From Lewinellaceae bacterium (GTDB taxonomy: Bacteria; Bacteroidota; Bacteroidia; Chitinophagales; Saprospiraceae), in contig JACJYA010000001.1 of NCBI GenBank assembly GCA_020636315.1, forward strand, positions 620,001 through 684,000: a DNA stretch of 64,000 bases, read 5' to 3'. The translations under genes were made by a program, and so were the position numbers. The notes below the pieces were generated by a model. That model was not told the DNA's origin. It saw nothing but the letters and a program-made list of their open reading frames with translations, and ran no database searches. This document shows, piece after piece, positions 25,274-34,489 of the stretch. The first letter of the stretch is position 1, and every line of letters begins with the position of its first letter.

Positions 25274-28201
25274 ATGCAACAACAACTCCAAACGCTCCAA
25301 TCCTCCCTCGACGGAGAACTCCACTACGGCAGCCTCATGCGCCACCTTTACGCCACCGACGCTTCCGTCTATCGGGAGCTGCCGCTGGCCGTCGTTATTC
25401 CCAGACATGAAGAAGACATCCGCAAAGTGATACTCTTTGCCCGGGAGCACGGCCTGTCCATCATTCCCCGGGCGGCGGGCACCTCCCTGGCGGGACAGTG
25501 CGTGGGCGACGGTATTGTAGTAGATATTTCCAAACACCTGAACCGCATCCTGGAGGTCAATGCCGAAGAAGGCTGGGTGCGGGTGCAGCCCGGCGTAGTA
25601 CGCGACGAACTGAATGTTTTCCTGAAGGGCCACGGCCTGTTCTTCGGCCCCAATACCTCCACCGCCAACCGGGCCATGATCGGCGGTATGGTGGGCAACA
25701 ACTCCTGCGGCACCACCTCCATCGTTTACGGCTCTACCCGCGACCACGTACTGGAACTTAAAACCATTCTCAGCGACGGTTCCGACGCTTTCTTCCACGC
25801 CCTCAGCCAGGAAAAACTGCAGGAGAAACTACAGGGCGACAAGCTGGAAAACAAGGTTTACCGCCAGCTCTATGACGCTCTGAGCCGGCCGGAACAGCAG
25901 CAAGCCATACGGGAGAGCTACCCCAAGGCGAGCATCCACCGGCGTAACACGGGTTACGCCGTTGACATCATGCTTGACGGCCAGCCCTTCCAGTTGGATG
26001 GCGAGCCCTTCAACCTGTGCAAGCTGCTCAGCGGCTCGGAGGGCACCCTGGCGTTCACCATCGAGATCAAATTGCACGTTGACCCGCTGCCCAAGCCTTA
26101 TGAGGTGGTCGTTTGCGCCCACTACCACAGCATCGATGAGTCGATGCAGGCCGTGCTGGTGGCCATGTCTTTTAACCCCGACGCTTGTGAACTGATGGAC
26201 AAGTTCCTCATGGACCTGACCAGGCAGAACATCGAGCAGCGCAAGAACCGCTTTTTTGTGGAAGGCGACCCCGCCGCCATTCTCATGGTGGAATTCCGGG
26301 GAGATAGCCTTGAGGAGGCCATGGCCAAGGCAGAGGCGATGATCACCCTTATGAAAGAGGAAGGCCTCGGCTACGCTTTCCCCATCGTCGAGGCGCCGAA
26401 AACCAAACAGGTGTGGGACCTGCGCAAGGCCGGCCTGGGCATTATGGGCAACCTGGAAGGTGACCCCAAGCCGGTGGCCTGCATCGAAGATACGGCCGTT
26501 GATATTCAGGACCTGCCCGCCTACATCCGGGAGTTTACCGAGCTGATGGCCGGCTTTAAGCAACAGGCCGTTTACTACGCCCACGCCGGCGCCGGCGAGC
26601 TCCACCTGCGCCCTATCCTCAACCTGAAGGAGGCCGAAGGCCAGCAGCTTTTCCACGACATCACCGAGGCCGTCGCCCGCCTGGTCAAGAAGTACGACGG
26701 CTCCCTGAGCGGCGAGCACGGCGACGGCCGGGTGCGCGCCGAGTTCATTCCTCTGATGATCGGCGAGCAGAACTACGAGCTGCTGAAGGAGATCAAACAC
26801 ACCTGGGACCCGCAGAACATTTTCAACCCCGGAAAGATTGTCGATGCGCCGCCTATGAACAGCTCCCTGCGGTATAAGGCCGGCCAGGAGACGCCTGAGT
26901 TTGACACCGTTTTCGACTTCTCCCAGACCCAGGGCATCCTGCGCGCCGCCGAGAAGTGCAACGGATCGGGCGATTGCCGCAAGCTTTCCTTCGCCGGTGG
27001 CACCATGTGCCCCAGCTACCGGGCCACCCGTGACGAGAAGGACACGACACGAGGCCGCGCCAATACCCTGCGCGAGTTCCTCACCATGAACGTGAAGGAA
27101 AACCCCTTCAACCACCCGGAAATCAAGGAGGCAATGGATCTCTGCCTGTCTTGCAAGGGTTGCACCGCCGAGTGCCCTTCCAACGTGGATATGGCGACGC
27201 TGAAAGCGGAATTCCTGTATCAGTACTACCAATCGAACGGCGTGCCGCTGCGCTCCCGCGCCTTTGCCAACTTCGGCCGGCTGAACGGGCTGGCTTCCAT
27301 AGCCCCTGGCCTGAGCAACTTCTTCCTCAGCAACGCCTTCTTCAGCGGGCTGATGAAGCGCTTTCTGAACGTCGCTCCGCAGCGCTCCCTGCCGCTGCTT
27401 CACTCCACTACCCTCCGCCGCTGGTTTGCCAAAAACCGGGCGAAGCTGATGCCCGTCACTGATCCGGCAGGTTCCGCCTGGTTCTTCTGCGATGAATTCA
27501 CCAACTTCAACGACACTCCCATCGGCATCAAGGCCATCGAGCTGCTAAGCCGCCTGGGTTATGAAGTGAAAATGATCGATCATGAGGAGAGCGGCCGCGC
27601 CCACCTTTCCAAAGGTCTGCTGACAGCGGCCCAGCGCATGGCGCAGCAAAACGTGGAGATATTCAAGGATATTGTCACTGCCGATGTGCCCCTGATTGGC
27701 GTCGAGCCTTCCGCCATCCTTGGCTTCCGCGACGAATATCCCCGCCTGGTGAACCCGGAACACCGGCCTGCGGCCAAAGCTCTGGGCCAGAACGCCCTGA
27801 TGATCGAAGAATTTCTGGCCCGCGAGATCGAGGCCGGCCGCATCCGGGCGGAGCAGTTCACCACTGAGCCCCGGCATGTCTTGCTGCATGGCCACTGCCA
27901 CCAGAAGTCGCTGTCCAATGTGGATGTTTCCGCCTTTGTCCTCAGCCTGCCTGAAAATTATACTGTAGAAGTGATCCCTTCCGGCTGCTGCGGTATGGCC
28001 GGTTCTTTCGGCTACGAGGCGGAGCACTATGAGGTGAGCATGAAGGTAGGAGAAGAGGTGCTGTTCCCGGCAGTGCGCAAGGCTTCAAAAGAGGCTATCA
28101 TCGCCGCCCCCGGCACCAGTTGCCGCCATCAGATCAAAGATGGGGCGGAGCGGGAGGCGCTGCATCCGGTGGAGGTGTTGTGGGAGGCTTTAGGCTCATG
28201 A
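25274..28201 (+). CDS. FAD-linked oxidase fused to Fe-S/CCG domain (D-lactate/glycolate dehydrogenase type)
   Basis: This 975-residue fusion resembles D-2-hydroxyacid dehydrogenases of the YdiJ/GlcD-GlcF type. Residues ~1-260 are the FAD-binding part (IIPRAAGTSLAGQCVGDGIV, GGMVGNNSCGTTSIVYGSTR), ~260-540 the FAD-oxidase C-terminal domain (HAGAGELHLRPIL, SGEHGDGRVR), ~560-680 hold two Fe-S motifs (CNGSGDCRKL ... MCPSYRAT; CLSCKGCTAECPSNVD), and the end has a cysteine-rich CCG domain (HGHCHQKSL, SGCCGMAGSFGYE, APGTSCRHQ). It likely oxidises a 2-hydroxyacid and passes electrons to the quinone pool or another acceptor. The substrate is not clear from sequence. Confidence 0.9.
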   Translation: MQQQLQTLQSSLDGELHYGSLMRHLYATDASVYRELPLAVVIPRHEEDIRKVILFAREHGLSIIPRAAGTSLAGQCVGDGIVVDISKHLNRILEVNAEEGWVRVQPGVVRDELNVFLKGHGLFFGPNTSTANRAMIGGMVGNNSCGTTSIVYGSTRDHVLELKTILSDGSDAFFHALSQEKLQEKLQGDKLENKVYRQLYDALSRPEQQQAIRESYPKASIHRRNTGYAVDIMLDGQPFQLDGEPFNLCKLLSGSEGTLAFTIEIKLHVDPLPKPYEVVVCAHYHSIDESMQAVLVAMSFNPDACELMDKFLMDLTRQNIEQRKNRFFVEGDPAAILMVEFRGDSLEEAMAKAEAMITLMKEEGLGYAFPIVEAPKTKQVWDLRKAGLGIMGNLEGDPKPVACIEDTAVDIQDLPAYIREFTELMAGFKQQAVYYAHAGAGELHLRPILNLKEAEGQQLFHDITEAVARLVKKYDGSLSGEHGDGRVRAEFIPLMIGEQNYELLKEIKHTWDPQNIFNPGKIVDAPPMNSSLRYKAGQETPEFDTVFDFSQTQGILRAAEKCNGSGDCRKLSFAGGTMCPSYRATRDEKDTTRGRANTLREFLTMNVKENPFNHPEIKEAMDLCLSCKGCTAECPSNVDMATLKAEFLYQYYQSNGVPLRSRAFANFGRLNGLASIAPGLSNFFLSNAFFSGLMKRFLNVAPQRSLPLLHSTTLRRWFAKNRAKLMPVTDPAGSAWFFCDEFTNFNDTPIGIKAIELLSRLGYEVKMIDHEESGRAHLSKGLLTAAQRMAQQNVEIFKDIVTADVPLIGVEPSAILGFRDEYPRLVNPEHRPAAKALGQNALMIEEFLAREIEAGRIRAEQFTTEPRHVLLHGHCHQKSLSNVDVSAFVLSLPENYTVEVIPSGCCGMAGSFGYEAEHYEVSMKVGEEVLFPAVRKASKEAIIAAPGTSCRHQIKDGAEREALHPVEVLWEALGS

Positions 28202-28205
28202 TGCC

Positions 28206-28247
28206 TGGCAAGTTTATCTGGCGGGATAGTGGTGTGGAAACTTGCCA
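28206..28247. terminator. Hairpin after the dehydrogenase gene
   Basis: TGGCAAGTTT (28206-28215) pairs perfectly with AAACTTGCCA (28238-28247) just after the stop codon and before the convergent gene at 28302. The arms resemble those of the hairpin at 49871-49920. No strong T-run follows. Confidence 0.45.
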
Positions 28248-28301
28248 AATCTTGAATCAACCTTTTGCCCTCAGATACCAGACTCAGTAAAAATCTACCA
28301 A

Positions 28302-29468
28302 TCACCGCTCACAGCCACAGGTGAGGTTGTCGGAATAGCTTTGGGCTTCCAGCCGGTAACCCTTTCTGTAGGGATAGCCACCTCCCATACCCAGGTTTTC
28401 CGCTTTGATGGTATATAAACAATCGAAGGTTATCGTGCTTACTTTTTCCTTTAAATCATTAGGGTCGCAATATTGATTGAAGGCCGGCTCGCAGTCAGTC
28501 TGCGTGAGGTCGCCCAGCACATTTTCGAGGATGTGTTTTAAATCGATCTCATAAGTTTCCACCAGTTCCTGGTCAACATCTGTAGCGAAGCGCCCGCAGG
28601 GCTCGCCGCGCCGGATAATGGAATCGGGCCTTATCTCAAATTTGTCGATGAAAAAAGAGTGGATCGTCGCCGCCTTTTTGAATTGCGGGTTATCCTCAAA
28701 GGCCAAGTCTTCGAATTCAGGGGTGTAATCTTTCTTTTCCTTATCAAAGTATTTGGGAGAAAGGGGGGTTAGCCTGGTATCCACCCAGATCTCATTGATG
28801 AGGTATTCATAGGCCAGCAATACATTTCCCCTGCCCAGGTTGAGGGTATCGCTCTTGGAGCATTTCATGCGGACGTCTGCACTTTTGGCTAAATAATATA
28901 CTCCCGGCTTGCGGTTTCCCGGCAGGGGCAGCTTGTATTCATCCGCAAGCGACCACGTCCCTTCATAAGCACTGCAGGGGCAATAGTCCTGCACTTCTGA
29001 TTCCTTGAGGTAGGGGGAATCGAAGTCGGCGTCAAAACCCTGGTCGAAGTAAAGAGAAAGCGGGTGTTGGCCCAGGTTGAACTGGACGATCTGTTGTGGC
29101 AGGTTGGTTTTGTAATAAACATAAACGGCGGTTGCTCCCAGCAACAGCGTCAGTAAACTAATCATTATTATCCGAAGCCGGATGCTCTTATTTTGATGTT
29201 TCAGTTGCGCCACTTGCTCCAACGCCCGGTCGCGTTCTGTTGCTGCCTGCTGAGCATCCACGAGCCGTTGTACATTCCGGATGGACCGAATGTACATGCC
29301 TTCCGTCGCATTTCCAGAAAGCAATTTACTAAACTGGCTCGCACTGATACACAGGTCCTTGGCAACCTTCCCAAAGGTGGCATTGCCGAAGCGGGAAGTC
29401 ATTTTTTCCCATGGGCCGTATTGCTCTTCCAGTTTTGCAATAAATCGTTCTTTCAATTCTTCAGGCAT
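28302..29468 (-). CDS. Membrane-tethered helix-turn-helix protein (one-component regulator)
   Basis: From the ATG at 29468 the protein is 388 residues. The N-terminal ~85 residues hold a Cro/CI-like helix-turn-helix (FGKVAKDLCISASQFSKLLS ... MYIRSIRNVQRL), then a short coiled coil (ERDRALEQVAQLKHQNKS), one membrane helix (IIMISLLTLLLGATAVYVYY), and a ~250-residue extracytoplasmic domain with about ten cysteines (YCPCSAYEG, MKCSKSD, LTCGCER) that suggest disulfides. This is the layout of CadC/ToxR-like transmembrane regulators. The extended frame to 29606 is rejected because it would run through the 10-bp repeats at 29476-29515. It is divergent from the transporter-SusCD locus. Confidence 0.8.
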   Translation of the reverse strand: MPEELKERFIAKLEEQYGPWEKMTSRFGNATFGKVAKDLCISASQFSKLLSGNATEGMYIRSIRNVQRLVDAQQAATERDRALEQVAQLKHQNKSIRLRIIMISLLTLLLGATAVYVYYKTNLPQQIVQFNLGQHPLSLYFDQGFDADFDSPYLKESEVQDYCPCSAYEGTWSLADEYKLPLPGNRKPGVYYLAKSADVRMKCSKSDTLNLGRGNVLLAYEYLINEIWVDTRLTPLSPKYFDKEKKDYTPEFEDLAFEDNPQFKKAATIHSFFIDKFEIRPDSIIRRGEPCGRFATDVDQELVETYEIDLKHILENVLGDLTQTDCEPAFNQYCDPNDLKEKVSTITFDCLYTIKAENLGMGGGYPYRKGYRLEAQSYSDNLTCGCER

Positions 29469-29475
29469 AGGGAGG

Positions 29476-29515
29476 CAGTGTAAAAAAGTGTAAAACAGTA
29501 TAAAGTTTTGTAAAA
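29476..29515 (-). promoter_or_regulatory. Four 10-bp direct repeats, likely operator
   Basis: On the plus strand the units are CAGTGTAAAA, AAGTGTAAAA, CAGTATAAAG and TTTTGTAAAA in perfect 10-bp register, ending seven bases from the regulator's ATG (minus strand consensus TTTTACACTG). A period of one helical turn puts all units on one face of the DNA, as expected for cooperative binding. The nearby helix-turn-helix protein is the obvious candidate to bind here. Confidence 0.55.
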
Positions 29516-29733
29516 AATTATATTTACAGAATAAAATTCTAATTTTTCTCAATTCATTCTGTACTTTTACCAGAACCTCAATGCCAGCCCAGGGCAGACA
29601 CCGCATAAATTTAAGACATTTTATTGATGCAATTGCCCGGTTTCCTGGCGATCAGGGCTGGTTTATCAGAAACAAAAACACCCGTGGCAGGTGGTAACCC
29701 GATCCGGAGGATACCGCCCTGAGGGCTTTGAGT

Positions 29734-31200
29734 ATGAATAAAAAAACATTAGGCGGCATTTTAGGGCCGGTACTTTTTTTGCTGGTCATTCTTACCTTTC
29801 ATCCGGAAGGGCTGAGCCCGGCAGGCCGTGCCGTCCTGGCCTCCACCCTGTGGATTGCCGTTTGGTGGATACTGGAAGTTATTCCCATAGCCGTTACTGC
29901 GCTCTTGCCCATCGTTCTGTTCCCACTTTCCGGTGCTTTACCATTGAACGATACAACCGCCTCTTTCGGCCACCGCTACATCTTTTTATACATCGGGGGG
30001 TTCATCCTGGCTATCGCCATTGAACGCTGGAACCTGCATCGGCGCATTGCACTAAGCATCATCAGCCTGATCGGTACGAATGTCAAGAGTATTATTCTGG
30101 GTTTTATGATCGCGACGGCATTCCTTTCCATGTGGATATCGAATACGGCCACCTCTGTGATGATGCTCCCGATCGGGATGGCGATCATCAGCCAGCTCAA
30201 GGACAACCCCAATACGATTGCCAATGAAAATGTGATTTTTGGAAAAGCGTTGATGCTGGCGATTGCTTACAGTGCTTCCATCGGCGGGGTAGCCACCCTG
30301 ATCGGAACGCCTCCCAACCTGGTACTGGCAGGAATCGTGCAGGAGCTTTACGATATTGAAATAACTTTTTCGCAGTGGATTATAGTGGGGCTGCCCACCT
30401 CCGTCATCCTGCTCTTTGTTTGCTGGAAATACCTGACCGGGTTTGCATTCAGTTTTCAGCAAAAGTCCTTCCCTGGCGGAAAGGAGGAAATAAAAAGGCA
30501 GCTGGCCGCTCTTGGCCCCATTTCCTACGAAGAAAGAGTGGTCCTGGCCGTATTTATCGCTACTGCATTAGCCTGGATCAGCCGGTCCTTTGTTCTGGGA
30601 AAATTCATTCCGGCCATAGACGATACGATCATTGCCATGTTTGCGGGTATTGTACTGTTTTTAATCCCTGCCGGAAAAAGTAAAAAACGCGCCATCATCA
30701 CCTGGAAAGAAGCCGTAAAGCTGCCCTGGGGCGTGCTGCTCCTCTTTGGCGGCGGCCTGGCGCTGGCCGAAGGGTTCAAAACGAGTGGCCTGGCGGAATG
30801 GATCGGTGAGCAGATGACGTTGCTTCAGGGCGTATCATTGGTGTTTTTGCTTTTGATCCTGGTCTCGGCCGTCAATTTCCTGACCGAGATAACCTCCAAC
30901 CTGGCCACTACGGCCATGCTGTTGCCGATACTGGCCCCTCTGGCCGCCATGGTCAATGTACACCCGTTTATCCTGATGGTGGGCGCTACCCTGGCGGCTT
31001 CGTGTGCCTTTATGCTGCCGGTGGCTACACCACCCAATGCAGTCGTATTTGGCGCGGGTTATCTGAAAATCCCGGATATGGTTCGCACCGGGATCTGGCT
31101 CAATGTGATCTCCATCATAATCATCACCCTCTTCATATACCTGACTTTGCCCTATTTATGGTCATTCGACCCGAATACGTGTCCGGTACAATTGAAATGA
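29734..31200 (+). CDS. DASS-family Na+/carboxylate symporter
   Basis: The 488-residue protein has about a dozen membrane helices and belongs to the SLC13/DASS family that moves di- and tricarboxylates or sulfate with sodium. The two halves carry the substrate/sodium loops: WISNTATSVMMLPIG in the first and TEITSNLATTAMLLPIL in the second, where the SNT motif reads SNL. It also has SIGGVATLIGTPPNLVLAG and VATPPNAVVFG, typical of the family. The ATG at 29734 is chosen over a TTG six bases earlier. It lies 34 bases before susC, so uptake across both membranes may be coupled. Confidence 0.9.
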   Translation: MNKKTLGGILGPVLFLLVILTFHPEGLSPAGRAVLASTLWIAVWWILEVIPIAVTALLPIVLFPLSGALPLNDTTASFGHRYIFLYIGGFILAIAIERWNLHRRIALSIISLIGTNVKSIILGFMIATAFLSMWISNTATSVMMLPIGMAIISQLKDNPNTIANENVIFGKALMLAIAYSASIGGVATLIGTPPNLVLAGIVQELYDIEITFSQWIIVGLPTSVILLFVCWKYLTGFAFSFQQKSFPGGKEEIKRQLAALGPISYEERVVLAVFIATALAWISRSFVLGKFIPAIDDTIIAMFAGIVLFLIPAGKSKKRAIITWKEAVKLPWGVLLLFGGGLALAEGFKTSGLAEWIGEQMTLLQGVSLVFLLLILVSAVNFLTEITSNLATTAMLLPILAPLAAMVNVHPFILMVGATLAASCAFMLPVATPPNAVVFGAGYLKIPDMVRTGIWLNVISIIIITLFIYLTLPYLWSFDPNTCPVQLK

Positions 31201-31234
31201 CATTACCCTCTTTCTTTAATAAAACCAGTGTGCT

Positions 31235-34200
31235 ATGAAAAAATTTTTACTGTTTTACCTCTTGGCAATAGCGATGCTGTCGGGCATCAGTGCCCGGGCT
31301 CAGCAGTCAGTCACCGGAACGGTCACTGACGAGGAAGGCAACCCCCTCATTGGGGTGACAGTAGTCGAAGAAGGCACTTCAAACGGAACGGTAACGGACA
31401 TCGACGGTAACTACTCTTTAACCGTAAAGGATGAAACTGCCGTTCTTGTCTTTACCTACGTAGGGCTGGAAAGAGTCCGCAGGCAGGTAGGCCCTGCCAG
31501 TGTACTCGATGTGACGATGGCCGAAGATGCTGAAGTGCTGGATGAAGTGGTGGTCACCGCCCTTGGGTTTGAAACCAAAGAGGATGAGGTGGGCTATGCC
31601 AGCTCGACCGTAGAGGGCAATACGGTGACGAAAGCAGCCGAGACAACGCTGATCAATTCCCTTTCCGGCAAAGCTTCGGGTATTCGGATCTCCCGTAACT
31701 CCGGAGACCCGGGAGGCGGAGCCTATATCCAGATCCGGGGCATCTCGACCATCGACCGGGACGCACAACCCTTGATCGTTGTCGATGGCATTCCGATCAG
31801 CAACGATTCGCGGGGGGCGCAGGAAAACCTGGCGGCGCAGTCGCGCCTGAACGACATCAACCCCAACGACATTGAAAGCGTCACCATTCTGAAAGGCGCT
31901 TCGGCTGCAGCCCTTTGGGGAACCCGCGCCCTTGGCGGGGTGATCGTCATCAAAACCAAGAGCGGAAAGTTCAACAAAAAATTATCGGTCACCTACAAAT
32001 CGACCTATTCCTTAGACCAGATCAATACCCGGTATCCGCAACAAACAGCCTTCGGGCAGGGAGACAATGGGGTTTACAACCAGCGGGCCCGCGACTCCTG
32101 GGGCGATAAGATCGCCGACCGCCCGGGTGGAGCCGATGAGCTCGATACCTCCGGAGCGTTTTACATCGACCAGGATGGCAATACCTATTATCCCATCCTT
32201 TCCAAAAATTCAAAGACGCTGTACAACGACAACAACTTTGACCTGGTGTATCAAAACGGCCACTTCTGGGAAAACAACCTCAGCATCAGCGGAGGGAATG
32301 CCAGCAGCACCATTTTTGCCAGCCTGAGTGATTTCAACCAGGATGGGATCATCCGGAACAATTCGGATTACCGCCGGACGACCGCCCGGGTCAACGCCAC
32401 CCACCTCCTGACGGACCGCATCAAGATCAACGCTTCGATGGCTTACACCAAGAGCATCTCCAACCGCATTCGCCGGGGAGCCAGTTCTTCGGGCCTGAAC
32501 CTGGGGTTGCTGCGTACGCCGGTTGATTTTGACAATACCGGCTATCGCGGCGATTACTACGCCAGCCCTACGGCTTCTCCCATCTCCAACCGCCACCGTT
32601 CCTACCGGGAACCGCTGGGCGCCGATGCAACGGCTACCTACAACAACCCCTCCTGGACCATCAACGAACAGGAGAGCCTCGTCGATGTCGATCGCTTCAT
32701 CACCTCCCTTGAGCTGACCATCTCACCGGCCAACTGGCTGGACCTCATCGGCCGGGTTGGCCTGGATAAGTATTCCGAGTTGAACCAGTTGTTTTTCACA
32801 CCCGGTTCGGCTGCCGGTGAATTCAATGCCGGGCTATTCTCCAAAGGCCTGGCGCGCAATTCCATTCTGAATATGGACTACATCGCCAAGGCAGGTAAGG
32901 TGTTCAGCAAAAACTTCAGCGGGAATGTCCTGGTAGGCTTCAATTTTAACCATCGCGAACTCATCACAGATGAAAGCGAAATATCCAATTTCATTCTCTT
33001 TACCGATGTGGCCAGCGGCATTCGGGACATCGATAATGCCCTTCCCGAGAACCGCACGGTAACCAGCACTTTCGGACAGGAGCGGACCGTCGGCGTATAT
33101 GGTTCGGCTTCCTTCTCCCTTTACAATATGTTGTTTGTAAACGGAACCCTTCGGGCAGAGTCCGCCTCGACCTTCGGGGAAGGCGATAATACGTTCTACT
33201 TTCCGTCTGCTTCGCTGGCCTGGCAATTTACAGAGCTGCCGGGTTTGAAAAATGATCTCCTGTCTTTTGGAAAACTTCGGCTCTCGTACGGTGAAGTCGG
33301 TGTACAACCTGCCCGGTACAATACGACAAATGTCTTCATTTCACCTGTATTTGGCGATCAGTACGGCGGCGACCTGGCCGGCTCCTTATACGGCAACGGC
33401 GCCTTTGTGGCAAGTACGCAGCGGGGCAGCGCGGATCTGCGCCCCGAGCGCAAAAAAGAGACGGAAGTGGGGGTTGACCTTCGCTTTCTCAGAGACCGGC
33501 TGTCTCTGAGCGCCACTTACTATGTCAACGCAACGGAAGATGTATTGCTGGACTTCCCCATTGCCAATTCCCGGGGCGTTACCCGCCTTTACACCAACGG
33601 CGCAAAGCTGGAAAACCGGGGCGTGGAGCTCGACCTGGGTTACACCATCGTGCATACCCGAAACTGGCACTGGAACGTCAGAGCGCTATATTCTGAAGTA
33701 AAGAATGAAGTGACGCGCCTGGCGGAAGGGCTGACCATCAACCTCGGCGGCCTTTCGGCGGTGAATGCGAGAGCGATCGAAGGCTATCCGATCGGAGTGC
33801 TTTGGGGCTCCCGTACCCTCCGGGACGATGCCGGCAATATCGTTTTTGATGAAAATGGTTTTCCCGAACAGGACCAGTTGGAAGGGGTCATCGGCGATCC
33901 CAACCCGGACTGGCAGGGGTCAGCCATCAGTACGCTGTCTTACAAAAACTTCTCGTTGTCTGTGTTATTCGAAACCTACCAGGGCGCCGATATTTACGCC
34001 GGCACCAAATCTGTAATGTGGGACCTCGGCACCTGGGGAGCATCGGGTGAGGAAGTAACGGCACAGCAGAACCTGATCGATTATGAAGGCAATGTCATCC
34101 TGGCCGGTACGACTTTCAGAGGCCGCATCTATAACTTCGGCGCCGGGCCGGTGGCCCTGACCGAATCCTGGTACAATGGCGACGGCGGCTTTTTCAGCGG

Positions 34201-34474
34201 CGGCAACGATGAACTCTACATCGAAGACGGCTCCTGGACCCGCCTGCGGGAAATCTCTCTGAGCTATAACATCAAATCCGATTGGTTGGACCAAAAGCTG
34301 AGGATCAATAATGTCCAGCTCTCTTTGACGGGCCGTAACCTGGTGCTTTGGACGGCCTTTGAAGGCAACGACCCCGATACTAACCTTCAGGGTGTAAGTG
34401 TCGCACGAGGGATTGATTATTTCAACAATCCGAGCACTAAATCCTATGTATTCAGCCTGGGAGTTACCTTTTAA
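31235..34474 (+). CDS. SusC/RagA-family TonB-dependent outer-membrane transporter
   Basis: The 1079-residue protein has a signal peptide, an N-terminal carboxypeptidase-D-like domain (VTGTVTDEEGNPLIGVTVVE), a TonB-box-like stretch and plug (LDEVVVTALGF, IRGISTIDRDAQPLIVVDGI, ILKGASAAALWGTRALGGV), and a long barrel ending in YVFSLGVTF. SusC proteins form pedal-bin importers with a SusD lid and take up oligomers too large for porins. It is followed by susD after 15 bases. The substrate cannot be read from the sequence; no glycan enzymes are nearby. Confidence 0.96.
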   Translation: MKKFLLFYLLAIAMLSGISARAQQSVTGTVTDEEGNPLIGVTVVEEGTSNGTVTDIDGNYSLTVKDETAVLVFTYVGLERVRRQVGPASVLDVTMAEDAEVLDEVVVTALGFETKEDEVGYASSTVEGNTVTKAAETTLINSLSGKASGIRISRNSGDPGGGAYIQIRGISTIDRDAQPLIVVDGIPISNDSRGAQENLAAQSRLNDINPNDIESVTILKGASAAALWGTRALGGVIVIKTKSGKFNKKLSVTYKSTYSLDQINTRYPQQTAFGQGDNGVYNQRARDSWGDKIADRPGGADELDTSGAFYIDQDGNTYYPILSKNSKTLYNDNNFDLVYQNGHFWENNLSISGGNASSTIFASLSDFNQDGIIRNNSDYRRTTARVNATHLLTDRIKINASMAYTKSISNRIRRGASSSGLNLGLLRTPVDFDNTGYRGDYYASPTASPISNRHRSYREPLGADATATYNNPSWTINEQESLVDVDRFITSLELTISPANWLDLIGRVGLDKYSELNQLFFTPGSAAGEFNAGLFSKGLARNSILNMDYIAKAGKVFSKNFSGNVLVGFNFNHRELITDESEISNFILFTDVASGIRDIDNALPENRTVTSTFGQERTVGVYGSASFSLYNMLFVNGTLRAESASTFGEGDNTFYFPSASLAWQFTELPGLKNDLLSFGKLRLSYGEVGVQPARYNTTNVFISPVFGDQYGGDLAGSLYGNGAFVASTQRGSADLRPERKKETEVGVDLRFLRDRLSLSATYYVNATEDVLLDFPIANSRGVTRLYTNGAKLENRGVELDLGYTIVHTRNWHWNVRALYSEVKNEVTRLAEGLTINLGGLSAVNARAIEGYPIGVLWGSRTLRDDAGNIVFDENGFPEQDQLEGVIGDPNPDWQGSAISTLSYKNFSLSVLFETYQGADIYAGTKSVMWDLGTWGASGEEVTAQQNLIDYEGNVILAGTTFRGRIYNFGAGPVALTESWYNGDGGFFSGGNDELYIEDGSWTRLREISLSYNIKSDWLDQKLRINNVQLSLTGRNLVLWTAFEGNDPDTNLQGVSVARGIDYFNNPSTKSYVFSLGVTF

Positions 34475-34489
34475 TAAAAACATCGAGAA

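Noticed and set aside
25829..27403. 524-codon open frame opposite the FAD/Fe-S dehydrogenase
   Set aside because: The plus strand carries clear FAD and Fe-S motifs across the same bases; the antisense translation is low-complexity and unrecognised.
29469..29606. N-terminal extension of the HTH-membrane protein
   Set aside because: The extra 46 residues are encoded mostly by the 10-bp repeats and AT-rich DNA and do not resemble the start of HTH proteins; the ATG at 29468 is better.
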